Below are positions 1-13,153 of a DNA stretch of 64,000 nt, piece by piece. Position numbers and translations under genes: made by a program. The stretch is taken from the NCBI GenBank assembly GCA_026874595.1, contig CM049307.1:36188862-36252861 (forward strand), read 5' to 3'. Positions within the stretch are counted from its first letter, which is position 1, and the number at the start of each line of letters is the position of its first letter. The notes below the pieces were generated by a model. The model saw only the letters and a list, made by a program, of their open reading frames with translations. It was not told the DNA's origin and searched no databases. The stretch is from Sipunculus nudus (Eukaryota; Annelida; Sipuncula; Golfingiida; Sipunculidae).

Positions 1-1890
1 TATTTTATACCTATAGTTCCCATAATGTAAGGCCTTCCTCGTATAAACGCATACATACTTTGGCATTTGTTTGGGATTTATTTTATGTAACCAGTGTTGT
101 CTCCTGTAAGAGGTACTTTCCTATGGTGAATTCATGAACTGAATTTGGAATATATTATAGTCATAGAATGCTGCTGCATTTAAAATATTTCCCGTCAGAA
201 TGTTTTCTTTGACTTTAAATATTGCCATTTCCACCCATTGGTTTCTGATTTTATATAAGGAGGATCATCAATATAGACCAGCGTTTTAGTGACTTACATG
301 TTATTTTCTCCTATATGTTATAAGGTTATGATTATATGAAATATATGTTGAAACCGTATAATATATAACAGAGAGGGCTACTGTATTAAATAAAAAGCAA
401 ATATTTATTTCAGTTTTGACTCAAATTATGAATTCTCTTATCAGACCTTGCTGTAATATAGGCAGGAGTGCATGACTTATCTAAACACCGACAATAGAAA
501 AGACAGAATAGACAGGAGAGACAGACAAGACTGTGAAAAGAAGAGTAAAGACAGAGTAAAAAAAAAAAAAGACGGAGATGCGTACGTGGGTGATGGACAG
601 TACATGTATATTATTTCAAACATGTACACGTTTTATGCTTTTATTATATGCAATTAAGTTCTTGGTGAATTTTCGGGAGAGGCTGAGAGCCTCTTGACTC
701 AGCTCCTCAACGTATACAGATGGACTTTAATGGATAAGATCTCACATAAATTCATTATTAATTACGAATAATGGACCATGGTCTGTTTAAAGTGTTTGTA
801 CTCTGTCTGTCCACGTTGATGCAGCCTCTCGTTGCTGTAACGAGAGTCTATCCTATCACTGAGTAGCCGGTCTATTGACGGTCAGTTTCCAGCCAACGTC
901 ATCCAAGTCATTTGACGCAGACTACAGAATACACAATTATACCGGAACTTCGATTAAGCGTCCCAAACGAAAGAGCAGCGCAAAGCAAATAAGCTCACAA
1001 GCTCATTACGGTATTAGTCCCCTAACAAACTTATATCGCATGTTTACATAAGCGTATGCAATAAGAGTTAGACGGGTCATTTAACTTCGGGGCAGGGGGT
1101 TTGCGTATAGCTGGAGTATTGACCCAAGATCCACTGGCGCTCCATTACAAATTGCCGCTAAGTCCTGGTACAGCGGGCTCTACAGGCTCAGATCGATAAG
1201 AAGCGGGTCTTTGGGGATCATCAGACTTGTATGGATACTGCATGAGGTCATCAGTGACCACTATTTCTCTAATCCAATGGTCAGCTGGTACAGTATAGAG
1301 CGTGAAGGTGGACACAATGACCACACACCCATGTTGCAGTAATCGCGTGGACATGTCGCCTGCTCCCCCGGGAGAGGTTCCAAATGGCCAACCTCACTCA
1401 CCCACTCAAAGTAACGGTATAAATTTTGAATGACAAGTGCGGATCGTTGTGAGAAGCTGTATATAGTCGGTGGCACTTTCAACCCAGGCTTCCATATAGT
1501 CTCGCTGAATTCTCAGTGTAACTATCCGCTGGCATGCAATCTGTAGCTAAGTCTCCCAGTGCAGATAAGTAATTTAGTTGCGCTTGTGAGTTAAACTGTC
1601 TTTGGCATGACTAAAATTCTAGATTCAGAATATCATCGGGCCATATATATACAAGTAACATACAAGCTCGGGTGAAATTCAGTTCTCGGCTCTTTAAAAG
1701 CAATCATATGCTTGTATATAGATTTCTCACTTAATACAGGAAAAGTTCAGTGTATATCTTTAAAGGAAACACTATATAATTATATAAATATGTATATATA
1801 TTTCATTTTGTACCCTGTTTCTTTCCTTTGTTTCCAATCACTGTAAACTTAATTTGGAGTTTTAAGAAAGCGATAGGATATGCAATTGTA
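1..1890. other. No gene recognised
   Basis: A/T-rich. Short frames lack coding character; a less A/T-rich patch at ~1080-1560 has no recognisable product or repeat. Confidence 0.6.
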
Positions 1891-1894
1891 ACTA

Positions 1895-2045
1895 TAAATC
1901 TGCATTCGAAGGAATGCAAACCTCCGCCATGTTTGCATGCACTTATTCGGAACATACTCCTAGGTTGGTGCATAAGTGACGGTAAATTTGTTAATATTTC
2001 TTGATGACGTTCTTGAATCCGGGTCATGTGCCGGACCTAAACGTG
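1895..2045 (+). repeat. Short interspersed repeat, copy 1
   Basis: Shares CCTCCGCCATG, ACTTATTCGGA, AAGTGAC and TTGATGACGTTCTTGAATCC with the copy near 62.1 kb. The family resembles an interspersed repeat I know from molluscs and other marine invertebrates; it has no coding capacity. This copy lacks the 3' third. Confidence 0.55.
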
Positions 2046-2134
2046 TTTACGTCCGTCAACTTTCATACACTGCAAACCCTTTTTCTGCAAGTCGCTTGAC
2101 TGAATTATTGCTATATATACCGCTAAAGTAATAA

Positions 2135-2440
2135 CTAGAAATATGCATTCTTAGGAAAACAAGCCTCTGTCATGTGTTTGCATTCACTCATTCTGTGAAT
2201 ATTTACAGATTGATTCGTTTATAAGTGACTGTATAGTTGGATATTCCTTGATAACGCTCCTCAATCCTGGCAATGTACCGAATCTGCACCCAAATCTAAC
2301 TGATTCTTAATTCTTAATTCATTCTCAAAAAGCCCTGAGAATTTCATGAGATTCCATTCAAGACTTCTTAATTTATATTGTGAACAACCCTACACACATG
2401 AACGCAGATGAATGCATACCTTCCGGGCGGATGCACGAAT
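2135..2440 (+). repeat. Short interspersed repeat, copy 2
   Basis: A diverged copy in tandem with the previous one, about 250 bp further on. It keeps TAAGTGACTGTA, TCCTTGATAACGCTCCTCAA, GTACCGAATCTGCACC and AAATCTAACTGATTCTTAAT, and extends to the 3' GCATACCTTCCGGGCGG end that copy 1 lacks. Confidence 0.5.
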
Positions 2441-5400
2441 GCATAGACAGTACAAACAATTATGATGTACAAAGAATAATTATTAATATGGATTCTGAGA
2501 CCTATTGTAATTAGTTGAATCGCAACCGTTTGAGAAATAATCATGTTCATCTAACTATATATATAGGCAGCTAATTCGTTTTAAAATGGAGTGGTCAACA
2601 GATTGCGCGTAAAATGTTCCCTGGACTTTTGATGTAACGTTTTCATAGGGTTGTACAAGATACACAGTCACCCTCCTTTTGCTTTTGGTCTATAATTGGT
2701 GATCTCCAACCTGACCACGAATTAAAATAAATAAATAAACTATGATTTGTCTCGTATATTACCTGAAATTATATTTCTCGAAGTTTCAACAAGTGATTCA
2801 GCTGTAAAATTTATGACGTATTTTGTTTGTTATATTGTAAAGGTATACTTCTGAACATCAACACTTTTTTCTTCTAAAGCCGCGTGCTTGCGGTAACCAT
2901 GATTGGATATAACCATGAAATTTATGATAACTGCGCATGCATCTATATGCATATATAAACCCCGCCATATTTCTGGGCTAACAGATTCAGAAGCATTTTG
3001 TTGTATATAGCTCTCGGCTTTTAAACTCCACAGGCTGTATGACTAATGAGTCCATTCCATGCAGCCAGTCACCAGTGCCTTGGCGCCGAAGCTTTCCTGC
3101 TCGGGTAGATAGAGAGGCTGCGACAGGGCTGAAAACCTTTCCTTCTCTCCCGGTGCTCAGCGCCACAACCGTTCATCATGTACGTCGCAGGGGCCTTTGG
3201 CATAAAATCACTAACGTTGTTTTTTTCTTTTTACTGACATGTCAGTCATTTCAGGGGCTTGATAGCCGCACAAGACAAACAATAGCGATCAACATGATAT
3301 AACTAATGCAACCACAAGATCACATGCGGAAAAAATCGGCCCCCATATGCCTAATTTGATATTTGATATTGTGACCCTGACGACACGGAGACTCGTATAT
3401 AAAGCACACTAGGGGCCATTATAGATTAATGCATTGTTATTAACAATATGTTCTGCTCCCTCCCATGTATTTATGAGTGAATAAAAAAGTAGACTACCTG
3501 CATTGTGGGTCTGATCATCAAGTGATTTATACAACAAAGGACTAACCTTAGTTCTATATATCAGGGGAAAGAGGATTTTAAATTAGACACGATTCCTATA
3601 AATGAACGCAAAGCCGAACCGATGTAAATAAAACCACCAGCACACGGCAGTGTATAAATGCAGCCTAGGTTATCCAGGATTACTCATAATATATAAAAGC
3701 ATGCTAGTTTTATATGTACGTTATAATTACATATAAAATGTAACATATAGTATGGAACCGATTAAGCATTATTAATATGATTATATAACAAACAATAAAA
3801 AAATACAGGAAACGACATATGTATATAAAAACATATCGAGCTCCATCTCTGTGTTCCAAGTGACTGCCATAATTTATACATGCATGCAGAAGAAAAGTTG
3901 GCAATTCGCCTTTTTTCACAAATATTTTATTATCTTTCCTTACATCTCCTAAGAAATACAGCGTTTTAATATGCGTTCGTCTGTTCTGCTGTATCTATAA
4001 ACGGCTTATCGTAATATTTCATTAAGACAAATTGGCTTTTCAAATGGTCGGGAGGGTTATTTCTGTCCCCTCCCACGCCGATAGGACATGCAGAGGATGG
4101 TTGCGTGAAATTTTCCGAAAACTTCACGTGGACTTATCAGTGGAAATTTGTCGCGCAAAAATAAAAAAGATTAAAGACTTGATAATGCCAAGTCATGGAT
4201 GCATGTAGGATTCGCTAAACGATAACATCGTGATAGGTACGGCGCGGAAAGAGATGTCACATGATAATTGATGAACAATACTGATCCTTGGTAAAGGGCC
4301 TCGGGGATCCCATTGAAAAACGCAGCACTTTTTTGCAGAGAAAACCCATAAGGTGCGCGCGGAGGAAGCTATCCAAGGGATGTGTACCGGCTCCAGGCAA
4401 ATGCGCGCCAAATTATAATGTAATGGCGCGCGCGGGAAAACGCGCGTGACTCACACATCGTCTTAGATCCAACAAAGTCGCGCTAAGCTTTATCTGTGAT
4501 GCATTATATTACCAACCATTCGTCTTCATCTTCTTGCTATTTAACGACTGGATATCGCGATTTCCGCCGTTTTAGAATCCAACAGATTGGAAGATACATA
4601 ATTGTGTGCGGCATAAGGGGCAGTTTGCATTAGACGGTATTTAAGACCCCCTAATGAAGATGGTGTTTTAGTTCTGTAAAACATGCCTTCAGCAGCACTC
4701 CAATGTATGAGGCATTGCTTTCTCATTCATTGGGGTTTATTCACACATTGGCGACACATGTATTTGCAGAAAAACGTTAACAGGTCGATTTGTCTAAGTC
4801 TGCATGCATGATGAGAAATGCACATGGCTGTATACGAGCGTGTGAAAGTTGTTGAGATAAACCGTGTTTGTTAGGCCAGCTCTTTGTGACGTATACAAGA
4901 ATTGCCGCCACAGATACCGTAAATTTCTCACAGGTGGCAAAGTATTATATATGTAAGAGCAACAAAATGGTCGTATGAGTAACGCGTGCTTGCTGTGGTA
5001 GTACACAGCGGTCATATTCAAGCTCTCACGCGGTATGCTTACCGTAAAATCAGGGTGAATTCAATGTGAAGCGTGTCTCTGCCCCACTATTTTATTGCAT
5101 TTCAGGCATTTGTAGACAGCATTTATTGAAACAAATAGCTTCCACCCGGTGTATAAAGGGCCATAATTCGTATAGCAGTCCATACATACATAAAACCACA
5201 CGTGTTACTGTTTGTCAATACCTTTCGCATATGCACGCATTCCCTCCATGCACGCGAAGTTTCACTCCACTGCGCAACCTCTCCTGGGCATTCCCACGTG
5301 CCTCCGGAATTGTTTCACCTTTTGCTGGCTTAGTTCTCTTAATTTTGTTTGGCTGTGTTTCTTCTCATGTGTACTTAAACTTCCTTTAAAGGTTATATAA

Positions 5401-5734
5401 TCTATAACAGACGTAATATATTGTGCAATACAGAAATGTTCAGCAAATGTTATTATTTTAAATCTCGTTTATATATAATCACACTGTCACAATTGACAAT
5501 GACATTTCCGCTAATAGATAATGTAAGCACTTTAAAAACACAAATAAGAACCTAATTAGCTCACTGACTAAAGTGCCATAACTATATAGAGACAGGCCCT
5601 TGTCCGTTGTCTGTCCACCCGAACAGCCATCTATTTAAAAAGGCACAATTCTATAGCTATTTTAAAACCCAGGAAGTTCAAACTTCACAGGATAAAAGGT
5701 CCTGATATAAGTCTAGTGTAGGAATTCAAAATTA
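2441..5734. other. No gene recognised
   Basis: Contains only the E2F/AP-1-like patch at 4.4 kb and a 107-codon frame (5066-5389) with no domain, codon bias or splice support. Confidence 0.6.
4405..4453. promoter_or_regulatory. E2F-like pair plus AP-1-like site in a CpG-dense patch
   Basis: GCGCCAAA (4405-4412) and GCGGGAAA (4432-4439) are both E2F-type words, and TGACTCA (4447-4453) is an AP-1/CNC word. The intervening sequence is CpG-rich (GGCGCGCGCGGG), unlike the A/T-rich flanks. No gene is seen within several kb, so function is unknown. Confidence 0.3.
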
Positions 5735-6830
5735 CATCACAGCGACCTATATTCTTTAGGTCTTCGGAGCGAAAACTCATGTTTTACCAACTCAAAGGTA
5801 AGACTCGATCATGCATGTCGTTAAATATTCATGTAAAAGGTCAGATTTCTTACGAGCAGCCGGATGGAATGTCGTGAAATACGGCATCCTAATTGGTCTT
5901 AAAGAACATAATATGCTGTATAGACAAGTGTGTGGCGTCATCTACACTTTAAAATATTTTTTAATGCAATTTACCTTTATTTTTGGATGATCAGATATCA
6001 TGCATGTTACATTTATAGCTGTAGCAGCTGGTCCAAAAATCAAAACCGTATATAGCGCTCATGATGTTTAAACTTAATCGCTGAAATTTAATATTACAAG
6101 TCACTGTGACATATATTTTCTGTATTTTAAGTTAAATATTTGTCAATACAAAAAGCCTTATATTTCAGGAACAGATAGATTGTGTTCATGACATTTTATA
6201 TATATTTAATCTAGAAGAACTTTAACTGGTGCAGTAGATTGACCCATGGAACCATCTATGATTTTCCCGAATTATTACAGATTAATAGGTTATTATTGTT
6301 GAAAAGGACAAAATATGCCCATGGTTTAATCTTCAGCAAAGCACAAATCGTATCCGTACCTATATGACGTTCAATCTTGACACGCTGACAGGTCCACAGG
6401 TTGACGATTCTTGAATGACATCACTGTGGCCTATAGTTTTTGAGTTACGGTGCGAGACCACGTTTCGGCATGTTTCAGAAGTTAACACACAACTTAGTAT
6501 GCATTCATAAAAAAGGCCAGATTTTTTTCAGAAAAAAATCTGCAAGGATAGTCATGAAAATCCGTGTACTAATATTGACATGTAACTATGACTATATATA
6601 GGACTATATATTATAACTACAACACAAGACTGGGGCGCCACCTACAATTTCTTCATTGTTAAGCATTTTTTTTAGAATGGCACATAATAATGATTGGTCG
6701 AACCTTTAACGGGAAAAATCGTTAGACACAAAGTTCCACCGAACATGACATTTCTCAGGAGACGTGAATGGGGGTCACTGTGACCTATATATACATTTTG
6801 TATATTCTACATGCATGAGTTTCAGGGCAA
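5735..6830 (+). repeat. Degenerate ~320-365-bp repeat series
   Basis: A TCACTGTGACCTATAT-like word recurs at about 5737, 6101, 6421 and 6775. The spacings of 364, 320 and 354 bp come with other loosely shared words (AAAGGTCAGAT / AAAGGCCAGATT, GTCGTGAAATACGG / GTCATGAAAATCCG). The units are old and poorly conserved. No gene is seen. Confidence 0.4.
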
Positions 6831-6837
6831 AGAGTAC

Positions 6838-6840
<3 letters not shown>

Positions 6841-6886
<46 letters not shown>
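6841..6886. repeat. (TA)23 microsatellite
   Basis: Pure TA run followed by a GA-rich stretch. The IYIYIY frames on both strands are not genes. Confidence 0.98.
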
Positions 6887-6887
<1 letters not shown>

Positions 6888-7295
6888 TGAGAGAGAGAAA
6901 GAGGGTGGGGGGGAGAATATTATGGTACAATGTTACATATATACATGTACTGTAATTTATACCCTTTAGTGCGTTAGATACCAATGCGTGTGTCCATTAA
7001 ACTGAAGTATATATGAGAACACGAACAACTGAAGTGGTCCATGTAAAGGCCGGTCTGGTGTATTGGAAGCTGGTAATCCCTGGTGAACTTCTTTTGTCTC
7101 GGAGACAGACACATCGGCTAATGGAGCGCCACCGCCGGATTTAATATTTTAACACCGATACTATACAGCTCCCACGTCACAGAACTAGGGCAGGAACCAA
7201 ATTCACGTCGCTCGGCATTTTGCATGGCCTCTGTACAGTTTTATTTGCACTGGGTTTCTTGATTTTATCAGTACAACTAATAATGTGTATACATA

Positions 7296-7371
7296 ATGTA
7301 TATCTATATTTATGTATATATATATATACTTATATATATATGTATATATATATATATATTTATATATATAC
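7296..7371. repeat. Interrupted (TA)n microsatellite
   Basis: TA runs broken by TTTATG, CT and TG. A G14 run follows at 7416-7429. Confidence 0.9.
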
Positions 7372-7429
7372 ATCCCATTCAGCAAGGACTGTGCAACAGG
7401 CGTGCTCTTTTTTTAGGGGGGGGGGGGGG

Positions 7430-9129
7430 TGGAGTATATAAATAACATTTTTGCCAACAGGTCTACAAATGGAAACTAATGCTAACGAGTCCATAATTTG
7501 TAAACTTGAGTCACTCTGTTATAGGTGCTTCATATGTTGAATCTTTTTCAGGCACTTTTAAACCTGATATATCTATTAAACACATGTTCGAGCATTTTAA
7601 AGTGTTCCTTAATGAAGCGAACGCGTTATGTTATAATGTATATGCAAAACTAATTCCTGGGAACATTTTATTGGAAAATATCAATAAAGTCTGTTGGTTT
7701 CATTTTTACTCTGGCCGTAATGCCACCTGTACCCTTGTAACCCACATGGTATTGATACAGAATGTGAGCGACAAATATAATTAAAAAATCATCTTTATCT
7801 CCCTTCTGTGTATATACAGAAAGCATCATGTTAGGCAAAGTTTGCCCATGCAACCAATGATATTGTCGAAAAACAGAAATATGGAGACTAACAGGATTGA
7901 ATAGGACCGCTTATATGTAGGAAGGCAGTGAAACCCCGTGGGAATTACTCGGCTAATTCACGAGCGTTTTATTATTAATGAAAGTGAGTGCCGGACACCG
8001 ACTGTTAATCCGTGGAATGGTGCTGTTACCATGGGTTACCGATTATGCGCCCGGCTAACCGAATTATAGTAAGAGGTCACTCGAGTTTGGGAGTAGCTGT
8101 AAAGCGATGCGACCAGCAGGGCCTCCAGCCAGCGATCTGTTTTTTAGGGAAGCTGTGCAGGATGTTTCATCTTCAAACCCAGGAGGCAAAATATAGCTTT
8201 TTGGTGATTCATCTGCATGCATAATGTGCGCTCTGTGTACTGTAAATACGACACAGGCACTTGACACGATGTATTCACCGAGTGAGCGATATTACAAGAA
8301 TGAATGGGCCTATCTCCCGGTCACCTATCTTACCAACCTCCCCACTAATTAAACATGGTTATCTTACTCTTACTGTTAATCATTCTGATTTATGCTAAAA
8401 CTAACTCTACATAAGGCTTGAAACAACTTTACAATATTCCTACTTGGCTGCTTCCACACATGCACTTATTTATCACAAGGTATGAATGCTGACATAAACA
8501 CACAAGGGGTCATGCACAAGACATTGTCATGAATGTTCATGAATATTCAAATATCAGGAGTAACTGGTCACATTATGCTGTGGTCTTCAAAAACATGGGG
8601 ATATGGAGTCTTATTGACATACGGGCTCAAGGTATCAAGCTAGCCGAATAATAATACTAACTTATTTTGTTAATAAGAATACTCACAATTAAACCACTGC
8701 ATGTTCATCATACAACTCCCGGAAGTGGCAAGGATTCCAACACAGAACTTTTTGGATATGTTATAAAGTTCTTCTTCTAAAATAATCTCTTAAATTACAT
8801 GATCTCTTGCTTTTTAATGCGAAAAGATGCAATCAGTTTGAAAAAAAAATAATCAGAACAAAGCATTTGCATGTTAATAGTGTAAATATATGTTTTATTT
8901 GGGTGTTTCCATAGACTGGTACCTACTACTATAAAGACCTTTCAGTGTAAAGCCTTCACTTGCATGATTAGCGGGCAAATATAGTGAAGGAAACAGCCAC
9001 CTTCTACAGCGGTATGGTGAACATGCAGTGGTTTGTGAGCATTCTGCTTATAAAATAGACTAACTAGATTTTTGGGTAAGCTTTATCCCTAGACCCCTGT
9101 ATGCTTATAAGACTCCATATCCCTGTGTT
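7430..9129. other. No gene recognised
   Basis: Nothing supported. The 92-residue frame at 7506-7784 has no features I recognise. Confidence 0.55.
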
Positions 9130-10380
9130 TAGGTACATGTAGTACATGTCTCCTCAGTGTACACCTATAACTAGACTGATAAGATACCGTACAGGCATTT
9201 ACAGTGTACAGCTTAACTAGCGTGATCAGATGCCGTACAAGGTATCTACAGTTTACAATTAACGTATAAACATGCAGAATAATCATATACCATGCAGGTG
9301 TCTGTATACAGTGTACAACTGAACCTTATATAGAATGATCAGATATCGTATCTACAGTTTAATACTTAAAGGGGCCCAATCACCTATTAAGCATGTTGAA
9401 TTAACATGAAAAATAGATTCTTCCCTTTAAAATAAATTTTTACTTGCCAAAATATTGCCCTGAAACCGTTTGCTTTCTCCTGTAAACGAGTGTTAAAAAC
9501 AGTGGACCGGGCGCGATCAAAGGTGTCAACATAAACACAGTGCGTGCATCGCCCGGCCACAACACGTCAATCAGGAGATACCCTGACTGACTTAACCCAA
9601 AACATGTAATACATGTTCTTGCTTGCTGAAACACCGCCTGTAAAGGCTCACAATCGGACCTCTGGTCACGCGGCTTTGTTATGGTAAACAGACACACGTG
9701 GACTGTGTTTACAAATACGCAGACCCATAACAAGGTGTTAAACAGCCGTATACGAGGTACTGAGACTGTGTGTTTGGATGGTTTTGCCGGGGAAACTTTT
9801 GACTAAAGCAAAACTGAACTGATAGTGTAGAAAAATAGGCATAATGTTACTCCTGCATGATTATGTCCCTTTAACTAGCATGGTCACATGTCGTCAAAGT
9901 ATCTACAGTGTACAACTTTACTAGAATAATCAGATACCGTATACAGGTATCTACAGTGTACAACTTATCTATAGACTGATCAGATAGCATACATGTATCT
10001 GCAGCGTACAACTTAACTAGAATGATCAGGTGTCATGCAGGTGTTTGCATGTACACAGTGTATATGCTAACTATAAAATGATCAGATGGCATACAGGTAT
10101 CTGCAGCATACAACTTAACTAGAATTATCAGGCGTCGAACTGGTATCTACAGTATACAACATTGAAAGTAGAATGATCAGCTGCCATATTGACAGGTATA
10201 AATTCGGTGTACAAATTAAATAGAGTTATCAGATATCGTATGTACAGTGTACAGCTTAATTATAGATTGATCATATGTTATGCAGGTACATGTATACGTA
10301 TTCAGTGACCCACTTATATATCACTAGAATGGTCAGAGGTTATACAGGCATTTAAATTATAGCTTTACTACGCTCTGAAC
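9130..10380 (+). repeat. Degenerate minisatellite, ~46-57-bp units, interrupted by a transposon
   Basis: The recurring core is TATCTACAGTGTACAAC, TTAACTAGAATGATCAG and ATACCGTACAGG. Spacing of the GATCAG-like core ranges from about 39 to 57 bp over some 14 recognisable units, four before and the rest after the insertion at 9370-9870. No gene is present. Confidence 0.8.
9370..9870 (+). mobile_element. TTAA-flanked non-autonomous DNA transposon, copy 1
   Basis: TTAA stands on both sides (9366-9369 and 9871-9874). The imperfect terminal inverted repeats begin AGGGGCCCAATCAC and, on the other strand, AGGGACATAATCAT. The flanking minisatellite reads on continuously if the element and one TTAA are removed, so the insertion is direct and precise. 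TTAA duplication is typical of piggyBac-type elements, but the termini do not start CCC as is usual, so the superfamily is inferred. No transposase is encoded. Confidence 0.75.
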
Positions 10381-11462
10381 ACAGCGCGTGACCTCTTGGT
10401 GACCTTCCACTCAAACGCTGTGAGAAAAAGCAGGATTCTTCAGGTTTGGCAAGGTGCCAAACACCCAGTCATATATATATATGCTTTACAGTTTGCTCCA
10501 AGAATCCATCGTTAAGGGAAAGTATAGTTAAATACACAACACAAACACATCCTTAGATTTTTATCAAAAAGTTATTTCGTTCACAATGCGGTCAATCACA
10601 CGTTTACCTGATCTTGTATATATAACCGTACGTTTGCAATCGAAAATAAAAACTTAACGAGTAACAAGTAACGATCTCATGCATGTTCAACTCATGAATA
10701 TAACCTGTTATACAGTTTTTGTATCTCTGCGTCTGAGCATCACTTGATAAACCAGTCTTCGTGCTTATACCACAACTGTGCGGGCAAACATGGACTTACT
10801 TGTGTCACATGTGGAGTATTTTCCGGTTTACGTTTCACGGCACGATGCCCGAACCATGCATGCATTCCTTGAAATAAGAACAAATATTACACATCAAGCT
10901 AACTGACCATGATGGATTATCAAGCCGTTACTTTACCTTCCGGGATTGCGGACCAAAACAAAATTTGTTAATATTATAGTTCTTTTCACATTGTCACAAG
11001 GCAGAGCAATATCGGTTAGGGTTAAAGTCTATTGCACATGTAGATGTGCCTCTACAGTATTCCATGAACACGTAAGTACTATATACTTTGGCAAATACCT
11101 TATATGGGTACCAGACATTAAAATATAACACAGCACATCAGGTTAACGAGATGTTTTAAGGCACAATCTCTTAAACTAAATATGTCATATTTAGCATAAA
11201 GTGCATGGTCCTCTCTATCTTCGGAGCTTATATCCATTTAAAACCGACAAGAAACCTCAAATACCATTACATTTTTTCAAGCGAATATATACTATATACA
11301 GCTTAATTCCGCGTGTCTTATAAAGGTTAATATTCATTTACAGTAATATATGTATTATCCTATGTTATTATCTCATTTGGCTGAATACGAAACTTTCCCG
11401 GAGAAACCACCCCGGTTAAAATATCATCAGTTCTACAGTTTTATATGTTGTTGTAGTTCTTT
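10381..11462. other. No gene recognised
   Basis: A/T-rich sequence between the minisatellite and the decayed inverted transposon copy. Confidence 0.55.
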
Positions 11463-11826
11463 GTGTGAGTAAACACAGCCAATGTGTCTGTTTACCGTAT
11501 TACAAGACTGCTCGACAGGAGGTCCGATCTTCAGCACGCGACACTACACAAAGAAGGAGATGAAACATTAAAGAAGAACCACGGAAGAAACATAGGTTAG
11601 AAACTTGGACACCTTTTATTGTGAAGTTGCGCGGTACGGCCACCAGGTGGTGCGCTAGGTTTGTTTTGTGCCATTGAAGGCACCCGCTGCCAGTTTACTT
11701 CTACTTGTGTGCAGGAGTAAGCAAACGGTTTTGAAACGAAATATTGAAAAATAACATTCCCTTTTTAAAGGAATACCCTATATTTCATGTATATATAATA
11801 TAATTGGTATATGAATATTGGTCCCT
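11463..11826 (-). mobile_element. TTAA-flanked element, decayed inverted copy 3
   Basis: The reverse complement matches parts of the two better copies: the GTAAACACAG..CATGTGTCTGTTTACC block near 11468-11497, GAGGTCCGAT near 11519-11528, and GGAGTAAGCAAACGGTTTTGAAAC near 11714-11737. It ends at CCCT|TTAA (TTAA 11827-11830). The middle is strongly diverged and the far end cannot be placed. Confidence 0.5.
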
Positions 11827-12454
11827 TTAAAGCATCTCCATATAATAATATCGTGTAGATTAGATTTGCATGACTAACGGCATGAGGTCACGCAACTATT
11901 CCCACATGATTCAACACAACTGTCAGAATCAAAATTGTTCCTGCAATATTAAATACACCAAGTGCCTAGGAATTTTAACAACCATTTTCTAAACTGATTT
12001 CGGGAGGCCTTATTCCAGGTAGACATGTTTTCTGGTACTGCATGTATCAGTGCAAGAACATGCAACCTTATATACTTACAGCCACTGAAACCATAAACTT
12101 ATAAATTGTTGATAAACGCTAGTCATGACTTGACATTCCCTGTCCATGAAAAATTGTTTTATTTTACTTAGATTTATAATATCATACAAATTTCATGAAT
12201 TCAATATCATCATTGTTAAAAGATTATAATATAATTTTAAAATGTGTGCGTGTGTGTAATATGCCTGTCTATGTACAACATGATTTTATCAAACAGATCG
12301 ACATTTGTACTGAGGTATTTTGAAAAATTCTTGATCAGGTCCGTTCAAATTATATGTTTTCTGTCCTTTATGGGAATAGTTGTATTTAAATTTATCATAT
12401 ATTTATCGGATGTTCTTATTTACTCTTATTATAAAACAATAACATGTATTCCTT

Positions 12455-12505
<51 letters not shown>
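12455..12505. repeat. Compound (TA)n(TG)n microsatellite
   Basis: About nine TA units pass directly into about sixteen TG units. Confidence 0.97.
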
Positions 12506-12506
<1 letters not shown>

Positions 12507-12690
12507 ATATCGATCTGTTCCATTAGCCTGAGGTCTTGAATAGTCAATCATGCATGATACCCACGTATGAGCTAACGAATTTGGTGACTTTTTATTTATT
12601 TCACACTAGATTTTGAACTTATTTTGTATAATTATTTTTTTTTTGTATAATTAATTTTTTTTTATTGAGACACCTTTTAGTGATATTGTG

Positions 12691-13153
12691 TTAAAGGGAA
12701 CATAAAACGCACGCCGATCCAAGCAATACAAATGCATTGTCAGTAATAAAATCATGCATGGACCATTTTCTACCCAATATCCAAAATTATGAAGTGCATA
12801 AAATCACGCGTGGCTTGAATCAAACAATGGCTTAACGTTAGCACAAATTGAATAAATCAGCTCATCATATCTTGTTACGTCAAAGCAATTCATTTGGTGC
12901 GGCAAAGGAGCAGGGATTCAATTTGCTTTGATTCGGTCGTCAGGCGCGACCATGGGGGGCCGTTGGAAGTGACCGCGCGCATGCGCGTGCCCGCCAGATT
13001 GCTCCTATCGGGTTTCAGCGTGCCGTCTGCTGCAGTGACTTTCATGGCCAGATACGTCACTTGAAATTACGCGCAACAATCTCCAGCGTAACCGACATTA
13101 TATCTTCTCAAACTGGATGTTTAGTATTGTTTAAACCTTTGTTGTGTTCCCTG
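12691..13153. mobile_element. Possible ~460-bp MITE with GGGAACA termini
   Basis: It begins TTAAAGGGAACATAAAA and ends TTGTTGTGTTCCCTG; the ends match as inverted repeats at about 12 of 16 positions. The inside is more GC-rich and CpG-dense, with CGCGCATGCGCG near 12975. Target duplication is not visible, so this is tentative. Confidence 0.3.

Noticed and set aside
9440-9733. 97-codon minus-strand ORF, with a similar 89-codon one at 27208-27477
   Set aside because: Both lie inside copies of the TTAA-flanked element. They share residues because they share DNA, and neither resembles a transposase.
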